From NCBI RefSeq assembly GCF_001644015.1, contig NZ_LUUI01000127.1:45448-109447 (forward strand): a stretch of 64,000 bases of DNA, given 5' to 3'. The notes beneath the pieces were generated by a model. The model was not told the DNA's origin. It made no database searches and saw nothing but the letters and a program-made list of their open reading frames with translations. The stretch's first letter is position 1. Every line of letters starts with the position of its first letter. Made by a program: the position numbers and the translations under genes. This stretch comes from Methylomonas lenta (GTDB lineage Bacteria; Pseudomonadota; Gammaproteobacteria; Methylococcales; Methylomonadaceae). Positions 19,591-32,115 of this stretch are shown in pieces.

Positions 19591-20121
19591 TTAGAGCCTT
19601 TTGGCTAATTGTTGAAGCTGGCCGCTGACAGAACCGTCAATCACTATATCGCCTGCTTTGGCAAGTATGCCGCCTATCAACGATTTATCGACAGATACCA
19701 CAGCATTAACTTTTTTGTGCAAATGCTTTTCCAGCATGGCGACATATTTGCTCTGTTCAGTTTTATTTAAGGCATAGGCACTGAAAAGTTCGACATTCAC
19801 ATAGCCTTCGTCATTAGCTTTGCATTCTTCATACAAGGCAGAGAGTGTTGGCAACAACTTCAATTTACCGTTTTCGATCAACAGTTTCAGTAAGTTACCA
19901 ACTTCTTCATCGATCTTTTCATGGCAAATGTCCAATATTAATTGCTGAACTTTTACTTTACTGATTCTCGGATTATCGACGATAACCGTCATACTCGCAT
20001 CTTGAACCACTGCTGATAAAAATTGCAACGACTCAGACCATGCTCCGGTATTACCGGTCTCTTTTGCCCGTTTGAAAGCTGCCTCAGCGTAAGGTCTTGC
20101 TAATGTCGCTAATTCAGTCAT
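19591..20121 (-). CDS. atpH: F1Fo ATP synthase delta subunit
   Basis: A 176-residue peripheral-stalk subunit joining F1 to the b subunits. The N-terminal ARPYAEAAFKRAKE and the C-terminal signature VVSVDKSLIGGILAKAGDIV, ending with a short helix, are typical. Only 3 bp separate it from atpF. Confidence 0.96.
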   Translation of the reverse strand: MTELATLARPYAEAAFKRAKETGNTGAWSESLQFLSAVVQDASMTVIVDNPRISKVKVQQLILDICHEKIDEEVGNLLKLLIENGKLKLLPTLSALYEECKANDEGYVNVELFSAYALNKTEQSKYVAMLEKHLHKKVNAVVSVDKSLIGGILAKAGDIVIDGSVSGQLQQLAKRL

Positions 20122-20124
20122 TGC

Positions 20125-20598
20125 TTACCCTAATTGTTCCGCTGTTTTATCAAGAAGGCTCTGATGCTTGGCTTTGTCGATTTCTTCTTTCAAAATCTGT
20201 TCAGCCGCACGCAATGCCAATGCAGAAACTTCTTTACGTAAATTTTCTCTGGCTTGCAACATCTCTTGCTCGATTTGAGCTTTTGCCGCATCCAGTAAAC
20301 GCTCGCCTTCTTTTCTGGCTTGCAGTTTGGATTCTTCTACCACTTCATTGGCACGTTTTTGTGCCAAGTTGATAATTTCAGCCGATTGTTCTTTGGCTTC
20401 TTTTAAAACGCTTTTGGCTTTCTTTTCAGCCAATTTGATCTCTTCCTGACCTTTTTCGGCTGCAGCCAGTCCATCCGCAATCTTCGCTTTACGCTCTTCG
20501 AGCGCTGCAATGATAGGCGGCCAGATGTACTTCATGGTCAACCAAACCAGAAGCGTGAACGTGATCATTTGCCCGATCAGAGTAGCATTGATACTCAT
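20125..20598 (-). CDS. atpF: F1Fo ATP synthase b subunit
   Basis: A 157-residue peripheral-stalk protein: one N-terminal membrane helix ([20 protein letters not shown]) followed by a long charged coiled coil ([20 protein letters not shown] onward). Close to E. coli AtpF (156 residues). The 112 bp gap to atpE is wider than others in the operon, which is usual at this junction. Confidence 0.97.
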   Translation of the reverse strand: MSINATLIGQMITFTLLVWLTMKYIWPPIIAALEERKAKIADGLAAAEKGQEEIKLAEKKAKSVLKEAKEQSAEIINLAQKRANEVVEESKLQARKEGERLLDAAKAQIEQEMLQARENLRKEVSALALRAAEQILKEEIDKAKHQSLLDKTAEQLG

Positions 20599-20710
20599 TG
20601 ATGGTTTCCTCGTTATGCTGTTGTCATTTATATCTGTTAACTACTTGCAGCCTATTGTTGCCAGTAGCTTTTAAGACTTTTGTCTTATCTGAACAGATCG
20701 ACTTATTTAA

Positions 20711-21825
<1,115 letters not shown>

Positions 21826-22194
21826 CTAATCGCGCCAATAAAATAGCGCGAACCAAAAAACAGACAACACTGCAACAAAACCGGTCAGCAATGTTAAAAA
21901 ATCAACAGAAGGGATCTGCAGGGCCATGGCAAAAAGCGCCGCAGTGAGTATCAGTTTGATCGACTCACCGGCATAAAACGCATTTAACACGCCTTGCGCA
22001 GATTGGTTTCTGGCAAGATAAATCTTGTATGCAAAATATAGATTAGGCACCAATGCGACCCCACTTCCAGCCAACGCATCCGTTGCGCTCTTCGGGCCGC
22101 CTACCACTAAAAACCCTAGTGCCACCGTTACAGCAACCAGCACTTGCACAGACAAAATCTTACCGACAGTAGAAAACTGATTTTCAACTGCCAT
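21826..22194 (-). CDS. atpI: ATP synthase accessory protein I
   Basis: A 122-residue protein with four predicted membrane helices, first gene of the atp operon. AtpI helps assemble the c ring and is poorly conserved; position and topology carry the call. The 287 bp upstream (22195-22481) hold no gene, no terminator and no clear DnaA boxes, and must contain the operon promoter. Confidence 0.9.
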   Translation of the reverse strand: MAVENQFSTVGKILSVQVLVAVTVALGFLVVGGPKSATDALAGSGVALVPNLYFAYKIYLARNQSAQGVLNAFYAGESIKLILTAALFAMALQIPSVDFLTLLTGFVAVLSVFWFALFYWRD

Positions 22195-22481
22195 GTTTAA
22201 ACCCCTTGATAGTTAAGCGTGGCGATTATATCCAGCCCACAGACTTAAAGCAAGGCAACAGCACTTTCAACCGACTATATTGCTCGCTGTATATGGTTGC
22301 TAACTGAACATTCAATTTTGTTCCACTGCCACCACCCAACAGCTAAAGCGTTTAATGTTCAGCAAAATCCATGCCGTTACATCTTATTGTATTTACTGAT
22401 TTATTAATTAAAACACTTGTAGCAAGCATTACAAAGCCAAACAATTTAGCGACATCAAACGACAAAACACACAGACCACTA

Positions 22482-23330
22482 CTAATTAATCTTCTTAATA
22501 ATGCCTTCTAACTCTTCCAGACTCGTGTAACTAAACACCAACTTGCCTTTACCGTTGCCCTGATGATTGATTTCGACTTTTGCCCCGGTTTTTTCGCTTA
22601 ATTCACGCTGCAACCGCAAGGTATCCGGATCAATTTTTTTAATCACGGCTGATTTTTCTTCGTTTTGCTCTCGAACCAACTTTTCGACAGCGCGAACGCT
22701 GAGATTTTGCTTGATGGCTTTATGAGCGATCTCGATTTGCTTGGCCTCTTCCAATCCAAGCAACGCGCGAGCATGCCCCATTTCCAGTTGACCACGACTC
22801 ATCATGGTCTTTACCTCATTTGCCAAATCCAACAGTCGCAATAGATTAGTGATGGTAGTGCGTGATTTGCCAACTGATTCTGCGATCTGTTGATGAGTTA
22901 ATTCAAATTCGTCCAGCAATCGATGCAGCGCTTCCGCTTCTTCCAGCGCATTTAAATCTTCCCGTTGAATATTTTCGATCAATGCGACGGCCATTACCGC
23001 TTTATCATCAATATCCTTGACCAGCACGGGCACTTCGATCAAACCAGCCAACTGAGCAGCACGCCAGCGCCGCTCGCCGGCGATGATTTCGTATTTATCC
23101 GGGGCTATCTTGCGCACGATAATAGGCTGAATAATGCCTTGGGCAGCAATTGAATCAGATAACTCTTTCAGCTTTTCCGGGTCCATGTCTTTGCGAGGCT
23201 GGTATTTACCTCGCTGCATAAATTCTATCGGCAAAGTTTGTACCTCATGAGTTTTTTCCTGCGCAGGCTTAGAAACCTCTCCCAGCAACTCACTTAACCC
23301 ACGGCCTAATCCACGTTTTTTCTGTATCAT
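22482..23330 (-). CDS. parB: Chromosome-partitioning protein ParB
   Basis: A 282-residue CTP-dependent DNA clamp that loads at parS. Key segments are GLGRGLSELLGE at the N-terminus, the CTPase motif region IIAGERRWRAAQLAG, the IENIQREDLNALEEA box and the HTH (LTHQQIAESVGKSRTTITN). It starts one base short of the parA stop. No consensus parS site was seen in the window. Confidence 0.98.
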   Translation of the reverse strand: MIQKKRGLGRGLSELLGEVSKPAQEKTHEVQTLPIEFMQRGKYQPRKDMDPEKLKELSDSIAAQGIIQPIIVRKIAPDKYEIIAGERRWRAAQLAGLIEVPVLVKDIDDKAVMAVALIENIQREDLNALEEAEALHRLLDEFELTHQQIAESVGKSRTTITNLLRLLDLANEVKTMMSRGQLEMGHARALLGLEEAKQIEIAHKAIKQNLSVRAVEKLVREQNEEKSAVIKKIDPDTLRLQRELSEKTGAKVEINHQGNGKGKLVFSYTSLEELEGIIKKIN

Positions 23331-24103
23331 TATTTTGCTGCTTTTGCTTTTCTGATCATTTCACCGGCCAAAGCAATATAAGCCACTGCGCCGCGTGATG
23401 ATTTGTCATATGTCATGACCGGCACACCATGGCTGGGTGCCTCGGCCAAGCGAATATTGCGTGGAATGGTGGTACGGAACACTTTATCGCCGAAATATTC
23501 GATCAACTGATCCGACACATCCTTACCCAAGCGACTGCGATTATCCACCATGGTCCTTAATATACCCTCTAAAACCAAACCCGGATTTACCGTATCGCGG
23601 ATGTTTCGCAAAGTGGACATCAACGATGACAAGCCTTCCAGCGCGTAATATTCGCACTGCATAGGAATCAAAACACTATTCGCAGCGACCATCGCATTCA
23701 ATGTCAACATGTTCAACGAAGGCGGACAGTCGATTAATATGTAATCGTACTGCTCCTTGATGGGCAATAACGCATCCGCCAAACGCCGCTCCCGGTGCTG
23801 CACACTCATTAACTGCACCTCGGCCGCGGTGAGATCGGCATTACCGGGAATCAAGTCAAAACCCAGCAGCTTATTTTTAATAATAACTTCCGAAATAGGC
23901 ACTTCTTCCAGTAGCAATTCGCAACTGGAATATTCAATTTCATCTTTATTGACACCACAACCCATGGCTGCATTACCTTGTGGATCCAGGTCAACCAACA
24001 ACACTTTCCGCTTAGTGGCTGCAAAAGCCGCCGAAAGATTAACGCTGGTTGTGGTTTTACCTACACCACCTTTTTGATTGGTTATCGCGATAATCTTAGC
24101 CAT
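23330..24103 (-). CDS. parA: Chromosome-partitioning ATPase ParA (Soj)
   Basis: A 257-residue Walker-type ATPase with the deviant P-loop NQKGGVGKTTTSVNLS, DLDPQGNAAMG and the Walker B-like YILIDCPPSLNMLT. It positions ParB-parS complexes on the nucleoid. The start overlaps rsmG by 8 bp, so rsmG-parA-parB are translationally linked. Confidence 0.98.
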   Translation of the reverse strand: MAKIIAITNQKGGVGKTTTSVNLSAAFAATKRKVLLVDLDPQGNAAMGCGVNKDEIEYSSCELLLEEVPISEVIIKNKLLGFDLIPGNADLTAAEVQLMSVQHRERRLADALLPIKEQYDYILIDCPPSLNMLTLNAMVAANSVLIPMQCEYYALEGLSSLMSTLRNIRDTVNPGLVLEGILRTMVDNRSRLGKDVSDQLIEYFGDKVFRTTIPRNIRLAEAPSHGVPVMTYDKSSRGAVAYIALAGEMIRKAKAAK

Positions 24104-24725
24104 GTTGAGCTTTCTCCAAACGAATTAAACAGCGCTCAGCATCAATGCCTGGCACCACGAGGGGTACAACAGTGTAATCCGAACTTAATGCTTGCAATTC
24201 CTCTGCCGGCATTTGACCTTTCATTGCCAACAACAGACCATCGTCAGCCAATAAATGCCCGGTTAAGTTAAGAATATCGCCCATACTGGCAAATGCGCGA
24301 CAGATCACCGTCGAAAATAACGTTTGCGGCTTCAATAGCTCCACTCGGCTATGTACTACATCCAGGTTTTTTAAGCGCAATTCCAAAGCCGCTTGCTGTA
24401 CAAAGCGGGTTTTCTTGGAATTGGAATCGACTAAAGTGAAATGACATTCCGGCATACAGATTGCCAGCGGTATGCCCGGCAAACCGGCACCGGTACCAAT
24501 ATCGGCCACTCGTGGTGACTTGATATGCGGCAAAATGGCTAGACTATCGAGTAAATGCAGACTGACCATTTCCAGCGGATCACGCACTGCGGTCAGATTA
24601 TAAGCTTTGTTCCATTTTTCAATCAGCTTGATAAAACTTAGTAGCATTTCCAGCTGAACATCATCAACCGGCAGATTTAAAGCAACAAGGCCTTGCTGCA
24701 GTTTAACGCGACAACTATCCATCAA
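24096..24725 (-). CDS. rsmG: 16S rRNA (guanine527-N7)-methyltransferase
   Basis: A 209-residue SAM-dependent methyltransferase (GidB) that modifies G527 of 16S rRNA. The family's NLTAVRDP, the SAM-binding [15 protein letters not shown] and the [18 protein letters not shown] segment are present. It overlaps the mnmG stop by 4 bp. Loss of this gene classically gives low-level streptomycin resistance. Confidence 0.98.
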   Translation of the reverse strand: MMDSCRVKLQQGLVALNLPVDDVQLEMLLSFIKLIEKWNKAYNLTAVRDPLEMVSLHLLDSLAILPHIKSPRVADIGTGAGLPGIPLAICMPECHFTLVDSNSKKTRFVQQAALELRLKNLDVVHSRVELLKPQTLFSTVICRAFASMGDILNLTGHLLADDGLLLAMKGQMPAEELQALSSDYTVVPLVVPGIDAERCLIRLEKAQHG

Positions 24726-26596
24726 GCACTTTTCTTTTTAAGATGCACCAACAGCAGAGAAATTGCCGCCGGCGTGATGCCAGGAATGCGTGAAGCCTGT
24801 CCCAACGTTTCCGGGCGCTGCTTTTTCAGTTTTTCGCTGACTTCATTCGACAAACCTGATACCAAGCTGTAATCGACATTATTTGGCAACTTGAGATGCT
24901 CGTAACGCTGAGTGCGATTGATTTCAGTTTGCTGCCTGTCGATATATCCTGCGTATTTGGCCTGTATCGCCACCTGTTCAGCCACCTGCTCATCAACTTC
25001 GGTTTCATCGCTAAAACGCAATAGATTGTCGACATCCACTTCCGGACGCCGCAGCATTTCCATCAAACTGGCTTCCTTCAACAGTTTTTTACCCCACAAC
25101 TGCTCAGCCAGTGCCGCTTCATCGGTTTCCGCTCTAATCCATTTTTTGGCTAGTTTGCCTTGCAAGTTATCGATCGCTTCGCGTTTTTCTTCATAACGCT
25201 GCCAACGCGCGTCATCCACCAGACCCATCGCCCGACCTTGTTCCGTTAAGCGCAAATCAGCATTGTCTTCACGCAATTGCAAACGGTATTCGGCTCGACT
25301 GGTGAACATACGGTAAGGTTCGGCGGTACCTTGAGTAATTAAATCGTCGATCATCACACCGATATAGGCTTCGTCACGACCCGGACACCAACTTTCTAAA
25401 TCTTGCGCCAACCGTGCGGCGTTTAATCCGGCGATCAAACCTTGCGCGGCTGCTTCCTCGTAACCGGTCGTACCATTGATCTGACCTGCAAAAAACAAGG
25501 CTTGCATATGCTTGGTTTCTAGCGATGTTTTCAAGTCGCGCGGATCGAAAAAATCGTACTCGATGGCATAGCCGGGGCGAATAATTTCAGCCTTTTCAAA
25601 ACCAAGCATGCTACGAATGAAGCGGTATTGCACATCAAATGGCAAACTGGTTGATATGCCATTGGGATAGACTTCGTTTGTCGTTAAACCTTCCGGCTCA
25701 ACAAAAATTTGATGCGAATCACGCTCGGCAAAACGCACGACCTTATCTTCGATAGAGGGACAATAGCGCGGCCCCACACCTTCAATGATACCGGAGTACA
25801 TCGGCGATCTATCCAAATTAGCCCGAATAATGTCGTGGGTTTCGCTATTGGTACGCGTAATATGACAGCAAATTTGCCGCGGATGCTGCTCGCGCTTACC
25901 CATAAAGGAAAACACCGGCAGCGGCGTGTCACCTTGCTGTTCTTGTAATTTGCTATAGTCGATAGTGCGACCGTCAATACGTGGCGGAGTACCCGTTTTC
26001 AAGCGGTCAATGCGAAACGGTAACTCCCGTAAACGTTCCGCTAAGGCAACCGATGCAGCGTCACCGGCGCGGCCACCACTATAATTTTCCAGACCAATAT
26101 GAATGCGGCCAGCCAAAAAAGTACCGGCAGTCAACACAACGGCTTTGGCATTAAATTCCAGCCCCATTTGGGTTTTAACCCCAACAACCCGCTCACCTTC
26201 AACCAGTAAATCCGACACGGTTTGTTGGAACAAAGCCAAATTTTCTTGGTTTTCCAAGGCAGTCCGTACCGCCTGCTTATATAGCATGCGATCCGCCTGA
26301 GCACGCGTCGCGCGCACTGCAGGACCTTTGCTGGCATTTAAAATGCGAAATTGTATGCCGCCTTTATCAATCGCTTTCGCCATGATGCCGCCCAAGGCAT
26401 CGATCTCTTTAACCAGATGACCTTTACCAATACCACCGATAGCTGGATTGCAACTCATTTGACCTAAAGTTTCGATGTTTTGCGTCAATAACAAGGTTTG
26501 CGCACCGGTTCGCGCCGCGGCTAAGGCCGCCTCAGTGCCAGCATGACCGCCACCTACTACAATCACATCAAAGTCTTTCTGGAATTTCACAGGCAA
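24722..26596 (-). CDS. mnmG: tRNA uridine-5-carboxymethylaminomethyl modification enzyme MnmG (GidA)
   Basis: With MnmE, makes the cmnm5 group at wobble U34 of tRNAs. FAD-binding [17 protein letters not shown] lies at the N-terminus, followed by [39 protein letters not shown] and the C-terminal GISRIP-like block [19 protein letters not shown]. Its 624 residues are the normal length. First gene of the mnmG-rsmG-parAB series. Confidence 0.99.
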   Translation of the reverse strand: MPVKFQKDFDVIVVGGGHAGTEAALAAARTGAQTLLLTQNIETLGQMSCNPAIGGIGKGHLVKEIDALGGIMAKAIDKGGIQFRILNASKGPAVRATRAQADRMLYKQAVRTALENQENLALFQQTVSDLLVEGERVVGVKTQMGLEFNAKAVVLTAGTFLAGRIHIGLENYSGGRAGDAASVALAERLRELPFRIDRLKTGTPPRIDGRTIDYSKLQEQQGDTPLPVFSFMGKREQHPRQICCHITRTNSETHDIIRANLDRSPMYSGIIEGVGPRYCPSIEDKVVRFAERDSHQIFVEPEGLTTNEVYPNGISTSLPFDVQYRFIRSMLGFEKAEIIRPGYAIEYDFFDPRDLKTSLETKHMQALFFAGQINGTTGYEEAAAQGLIAGLNAARLAQDLESWCPGRDEAYIGVMIDDLITQGTAEPYRMFTSRAEYRLQLREDNADLRLTEQGRAMGLVDDARWQRYEEKREAIDNLQGKLAKKWIRAETDEAALAEQLWGKKLLKEASLMEMLRRPEVDVDNLLRFSDETEVDEQVAEQVAIQAKYAGYIDRQQTEINRTQRYEHLKLPNNVDYSLVSGLSNEVSEKLKKQRPETLGQASRIPGITPAAISLLLVHLKKKSA

Positions 26597-26658
26597 TCTA
26601 TGTTCAAATAAACGGTTCGGGATAATTTGCTATTTTAATAGCTTATGGAGAAAAAAGC

Positions 26659-26910
26659 ATGAGAAAACAAAACAAAGCCAAGGGCCTGGATAACTTAGCC
26701 CTAAAAAACCCGGTGGCAAAATTCGCCCACCACTTCAATAAAGCGCTGGTTTTTGCCGATAAACGCAAATATCAACGTAAAGCTAAACATTCAGGCCTTG
26801 AGCCTTTCTCAATCGTTTCGGACGTGATGATTGAGAAAGGCTCTCGGCAACCGCTCCCTGCGTTGCCCTACCTCCTGCATCCATGCAGTCGTAGGCTTTT
26901 TCCAATTTAA
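26659..26910 (+). CDS. Small basic protein (DUF7230-like) with a hairpin inside its frame
   Basis: The frame codes for 83 residues. The first 48 are conserved-looking and very basic (NPVAKFAHHFNKALVFADKR, then KYQRKAKHSGLEPF). This resembles the small DUF7230-type proteins and, more loosely, the N..P....R...K..Y.RK.KH layout of the ribosome-rescue factor ArfA. A perfect 15 bp hairpin (26800-26843) begins right after the conserved part. The rest of the frame (from MIEKGSRQPL) is encoded by repeat-like sequence. GGAGAAAA ribosome-binding site upstream. Either the tail is a junk extension, or the mRNA is cut at the hairpin and yields a stopless message as for arfA (inference). Confidence 0.6.
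   Translation: MRKQNKAKGLDNLALKNPVAKFAHHFNKALVFADKRKYQRKAKHSGLEPFSIVSDVMIEKGSRQPLPALPYLLHPCSRRLFPI
26800..26843 (+). promoter_or_regulatory. Perfect 15 bp hairpin inside the small basic gene
   Basis: Arms GAGCCTTTCTCAATC (26800-26814) and GATTGAGAAAGGCTC (26829-26843) around a 14-base loop. The frame is open through it, with no stop before it. No T run follows, so it is a candidate RNase III site rather than a classic terminator. Confidence 0.75.
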
Positions 26911-26936
26911 GCCGCGCACTAAGGATTTCAATTTCT

Positions 26937-27545
26937 GTGAAAGCAACGATAGAAGATAAAGTACAAACCCGAATCCCCACCAAACACGGTGATTTCACCC
27001 TCCACTACTATAGCAACAGCCTGGACAATAAAGAACACGTGGCTTTTGTGAAAGGCGAAGTCGCTGGCAAAGATCACGTACCGGTGCGCATTCATTCCGA
27101 ATGCTTTACCGGCGACGTACTTGGTTCACGCCGCTGCGATTGTGGCGAACAATTGGACATGGCGCTGGATTTGATCAATCAATCTGGTTGTGGCGTATTG
27201 ATTTATATGCGCCAGGAAGGCCGCGGTATTGGTTTGCTAAAAAAACTGCAAGCTTACAATCTGCAAGACCAAGGCCTCGATACCGTCGATGCCAACATCA
27301 AATTGGGCCATCTGGCCGACGAGCGCGAATACGATATTGCAGCTTTGATTTTGAATAGTTTACAAGTGCATTCGATTGCTTTGATCACCAACAATCCGCA
27401 AAAAATCGATGAAATGACCAAACTGGGTATCCAGGTTAACGATCGCATCCCCATCGAAACGCATATACATCTCGACAACCTCGGTTACTTAACAACCAAA
27501 GTAGAGCGCATGCGTCATCTACTGAAAATGCCGGATAAAAAATAA
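26937..27545 (+). CDS. ribA: GTP cyclohydrolase II
   Basis: First step of riboflavin synthesis: opens the imidazole ring of GTP. A monofunctional 202-residue RibA. The zinc cysteines have the family spacing (Cys56, Cys67, Cys69 in HSECFTGDVLGSRRCDCGEQ), followed by YMRQEGRGIGLLKKL and the C-terminal LITNNPQKI and IPIETHIHLDN. The start is GTG at 26937, giving MKATIEDKVQTRIPT. Confidence 0.96.
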   Translation: MKATIEDKVQTRIPTKHGDFTLHYYSNSLDNKEHVAFVKGEVAGKDHVPVRIHSECFTGDVLGSRRCDCGEQLDMALDLINQSGCGVLIYMRQEGRGIGLLKKLQAYNLQDQGLDTVDANIKLGHLADEREYDIAALILNSLQVHSIALITNNPQKIDEMTKLGIQVNDRIPIETHIHLDNLGYLTTKVERMRHLLKMPDKK

Positions 27546-27553
27546 ATACCCCT

Positions 27554-29947
27554 ATGCTGGAACATTTAAAACTGCCGCCTTCAGCCCTAAAGCTTGCTAT
27601 CGATCTTTGCGAACTGACCTCAGCCCAAGCCTCGAGACATCAAGGCATAGTCGGCCAGTCGCGCGCCCAATCTGCCTTAGCATTTGGCGTGGACATGAAA
27701 TCACCCGGCTATAACATTTTCGTGATGGGCGAACCCGGCACCGGTCGCTTAACTATGGTTAGCCATTACCTGGCAACTTATGCCGAGCAACAAGAGTCGC
27801 CATTATCGTATGCCTATGTCGATAATTTCGACAACCCACGAGAACCGGTGGCTATCGAACTACCATCAGGTGAAGGGCACAATTTCAGCAAAGAGATTGA
27901 AAAGCTGATTGACAATATTCTGGCCACATTTCCAGCCGCATTCGAAAGCCCCAGTTATCAGCAGAAAAAAACGGCAATCGAGCGTCGCTTCAACCAACAA
28001 TATAACGCCGCCATCGATCTGGTTGACGGCAAATCACGCGAGATGAGCGTAGCGCTTTACCGTGACAGCGACACTATAACTTTTCTGCCGATTCGCAACG
28101 ACAAGGCGCTGGACGAAGATCAATTCACCTTGCTGCCGCAGGCTGAGCGAGAGGCCTTTCATAAACACACAGAAGAGCTGGAAGAATATTTAGGTAATGT
28201 ACTGCTGGAATTACCGCAATGGCGCCGCACCTTGGTGGAAGAATTGCGCCAACTGGATAATGACACCATCAAACAAGCCCTGGGACCTTTGTTTACCGAC
28301 CTCAACGAGCAGTACCAAAACGTTGACGATGTGATTACTTATCTGGCGGAAGTCGAGAAAAACCTCAGCAATACCATCACGGATTTTCTGATGCCTAGCC
28401 GCAGCCAGGAAAGTCGCGAAAGTATCGCTAAACGTCTAGTGTTGACTGAGCAATACCTGCCCAACATTCTGCTCGACTGCAAGCATGACGCCAATGGCGC
28501 GCCCGTAATTTACGAACCGCATCCGATTTATCAAAATCTGTTCGGCCGCATTGAGTATGTCAGCGATCAAGGCACCCTGGTTACCAATTATCGCCGCATC
28601 TGCCCCGGCTCCTTGCACCGCGCCAATGGTGGCTACCTGATACTGGACGCCGAAAAAATCCTTACCTACCCCTTTGTCTGGGAAGGCTTGAAACGCGCAC
28701 TACAAGCAGGCCGCATCGAAATAGAATCGCCATACTCCGAACTGGGCATCAACACCATCACCCTCAAACCGGAAGTCATACCGCTTAACGTCAAAGTGAT
28801 TCTGGTTGGCTCACGCGATATTTACTATCTATTGGAAGAAATGGATAGCGAATTTAACGAGATGTTTCGGGTACTGGCCGATTTTGACGACCAGATTAAA
28901 CGTACCCCGGATCATATCGCTCAATTCACCCAACTGATGATCATGCATACACGTGACGCTGGCGCCAAGCCACTCACCGATGCTGCATTACTGCGCTTGA
29001 TTGAACACAGCTGCCGGCTGGCTGAAAACCAGAATCGATTGTCGGCACACGTCAACAACTGCCTGGAAATCATTGCAGAAGCCAATTTGCTGGCCAGCCA
29101 AACTGGCGCCACCAACATTGACAAAACTGAAATCGAGCTAGCCCTGTCCGCCCGCGAACAACGCAACGGCCGCATCGCCGAAGCAATTTTAGAAGAAATG
29201 CTGGAGGGCACCATCCTGATCGACACCGACGGCGAGGCTATCGGCAAAGTCAACGGCCTGACTGTTATGGACATAGGCGGCAGCAGCTTTGGCGCGCCAG
29301 CCCGGATCACGACCACTGTGCACCCCGGCTCACGAGGCATAGTCGATATCGAACGGGAAGTGGAGCTGGGTCAGCCGATACATTCCAAAGGCGTGATGAT
29401 TTTGAGCGGCTATCTCGGACACTGCTACGCCCAGCAATTTCCGCTGGCTATTTCCGCCAGTATTGCCATGGAACAATCCTATGGCCATATCGATGGTGAC
29501 AGCGCCTCGCTGGCCGAGTTGTGCTGCCTGATTTCAGCACTGACCCGGCTACCCATCAAACAAGGTTTCGCAATGACAGGCTCTATCAACCAATATGGTG
29601 AAGTACAGGCCATAGGTGGGGTCAACGAAAAAATTGAAGGCTTTTTTAGTTTATGTAAAGCGCGTGGCTTAACCGGCCAACAAGCCGTCATCATACCCAG
29701 CTCCAACAAACCGAATTTAATGCTGAATCAACAGGTCATCGATGCGGTGGAGCAGGGGCTGTTCACTATCTACTCCGTATCAAATGTCGACGAAGCGCTC
29801 AGCCTATTGATGAATCATGAAGCCGGCAGCATGAATGCCGAAGGTCAATATCCTGAAAACAGCATCAACTTCAAAGCCGTGGCTCGTTTAAAAGAAATTT
29901 CCGACATGTCCGCGGATGACGATAAATCATCCGAAGAAGATATCTAA
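27554..29947 (+). CDS. Lon-like ATP-dependent protease (AAA_32/YcbZ type)
   Basis: A 797-residue protein with an N-terminal ATP-binding domain and a C-terminal Lon protease domain. The P-loop reads GEPGTGRLT, with Arg where Lys is usual; this is common in this Lon-related family but makes ATP use worth checking. The Ser-Lys catalytic dyad is visible as DGDSASLAEL (Ser) and GGVNEKIEGF (Lys). Relatives such as Pseudomonas AsrA affect heat and aminoglycoside responses. It lies 8 bp after ribA, so the two may share a transcript. A terminator follows. Confidence 0.93.
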   Translation: MLEHLKLPPSALKLAIDLCELTSAQASRHQGIVGQSRAQSALAFGVDMKSPGYNIFVMGEPGTGRLTMVSHYLATYAEQQESPLSYAYVDNFDNPREPVAIELPSGEGHNFSKEIEKLIDNILATFPAAFESPSYQQKKTAIERRFNQQYNAAIDLVDGKSREMSVALYRDSDTITFLPIRNDKALDEDQFTLLPQAEREAFHKHTEELEEYLGNVLLELPQWRRTLVEELRQLDNDTIKQALGPLFTDLNEQYQNVDDVITYLAEVEKNLSNTITDFLMPSRSQESRESIAKRLVLTEQYLPNILLDCKHDANGAPVIYEPHPIYQNLFGRIEYVSDQGTLVTNYRRICPGSLHRANGGYLILDAEKILTYPFVWEGLKRALQAGRIEIESPYSELGINTITLKPEVIPLNVKVILVGSRDIYYLLEEMDSEFNEMFRVLADFDDQIKRTPDHIAQFTQLMIMHTRDAGAKPLTDAALLRLIEHSCRLAENQNRLSAHVNNCLEIIAEANLLASQTGATNIDKTEIELALSAREQRNGRIAEAILEEMLEGTILIDTDGEAIGKVNGLTVMDIGGSSFGAPARITTTVHPGSRGIVDIEREVELGQPIHSKGVMILSGYLGHCYAQQFPLAISASIAMEQSYGHIDGDSASLAELCCLISALTRLPIKQGFAMTGSINQYGEVQAIGGVNEKIEGFFSLCKARGLTGQQAVIIPSSNKPNLMLNQQVIDAVEQGLFTIYSVSNVDEALSLLMNHEAGSMNAEGQYPENSINFKAVARLKEISDMSADDDKSSEEDI

Positions 29948-29966
29948 GACATCCGGAAACACACAC

Positions 29967-30001
29967 AATCCCGTAAGCTATCCGGCTTAGCGGGATTTTT
30001 A
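29967..30001 (+). terminator. Rho-independent terminator after the Lon-like gene
   Basis: AATCCCG...CGGGATT arms, extended inside by TAAGC/GCTTA with one bulged C, followed by TTTTT. About 20 bp after the stop codon. Confidence 0.88.
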
Positions 30002-30184
30002 TACTAAGCGAAAATACAGCGACATGAAGTAAACTTTTCAGCCACCGTTTTTACTAAAAAGTGACTGTACATGGCCTTTAGAAAAACTAAGCGCCATCAC
30101 TTCCGCAGCACCCAATCGACTGAAAATGGCCAAAAAGCCAGACGAAACCAAAGTGCCAATGGCAAATGTCCAGGCCAAAGCAGG

Positions 30185-30258
30185 CGTAGGGTGTGGTGAG
30201 TTTACGAACCGCACCAATCGCGAACGATGCGGTGCACGTTGTTTACCGCATCCTACGG
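30185..30258. repeat. Imperfect palindromic element (CGTAGGRTGTG family), copy 1
   Basis: A ~75 bp element with ends CGTAGGGTGTGG and CCGCATCCTACGG and the core CAATCGCGAACGATGCG. A related element with the core CAATCGCGATCGATGCG lies at 60971-61045. The rest of the 29948-30379 gap shows only the Lon-gene terminator and short open frames that traverse this repeat; no gene is seen. Confidence 0.65.
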
Positions 30259-30379
30259 CCCTGGCGTCGCCATTCAAGCTGAGGATAATCTTGCCTGCAA
30301 ACCCGCAGTCATGTAACGATTGTCCTGCAAATTCGACAATAAAAGTCTACCCAAACGCTACTATGTATCATATTCAGCC

Positions 30380-31353
<974 letters not shown>

Positions 31354-31357
<4 letters not shown>

Positions 31358-32115
31358 ACTTTTACGGTATTCGGGCGATTTATCGTTTTGAAATGGCCCG
31401 CACCTTTCGCACCCTATTGGAAAGCGTCGCCGCTCCAGTATTGACTACCTCGCTGTATTTTATTGTGTTTGGCAAAGCCATTGGTTCGCGGATGGGCGAT
31501 ATCGACAGTATCGGTTATGGCGCTTTCATCATTCCCGGCTTGGTGATGCTGAGTTTACTGAACGAGAGCATCTCCAACGCCTCGTTTGGCATCTACATGC
31601 CCAAATGGGCGGGCACTATTTACGAGCTGCTATCGGCCCCGGTGTCCTGGATTGAAGTGCTGATTGGCTATGTCGGGGCGGCGGCGACCAAGTCTGTGCT
31701 GTTGGGTTTGCTGATTCTGGCCACCGCGCGCTTTTTCGTACCCTATCAGATAGCGCATCCGCTGTGGATGATGGGCTTTCTGTTACTGACTGCCATAACC
31801 TTTAGCTTGTTCGGTTTCATCATTGGCCTATGGGCGGATAGTTTTCAGAAACTACAGGTGATACCGATGTTGATCGTCACCCCGCTGACCTTCCTCGGCG
31901 GCGCCTTCTACTCGATCAACATGCTGCCGCCGGTATGGCAGAAAATCTCACTATTCAATCCGGTAGTGTATTTGATCAGCGCCTTTCGCTGGAGCTTCTA
32001 CGGCGTTGCCGATGTGGATGTGGTCATGAGCATAGGCATGACATGCGGCTTTCTGATCGTCTGCCTGACCTTTGTCTGGTGGGTGTTTAAATCAGGTTAC
32101 AAGATTAGGCGTTGA
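31354..32115 (+). CDS. ABC-2 type exporter, permease subunit (YadH-like)
   Basis: A 253-residue protein with six predicted membrane helices and the ABC-2 permease motif ([18 protein letters not shown]). N-terminal [20 protein letters not shown] matches YadH-type permeases. Together with the upstream ATPase it should make a homodimeric exporter of lipid, polysaccharide or drug. Translationally coupled to the ATPase. The 252 bp after it contain a short CG-rich palindrome and no gene. Confidence 0.93.

Noticed and set aside
22195-22481. Possible oriC between atpI and parB
   Set aside because: Gene context near mnmG/parAB is suggestive, but no TTATCCACA boxes or AT-rich unwinding repeats are seen.
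30038-30277. A 79-codon minus-strand frame between the Lon-like and ABC genes
   Set aside because: Its first half is encoded by the dispersed palindromic element; no start signal or family.
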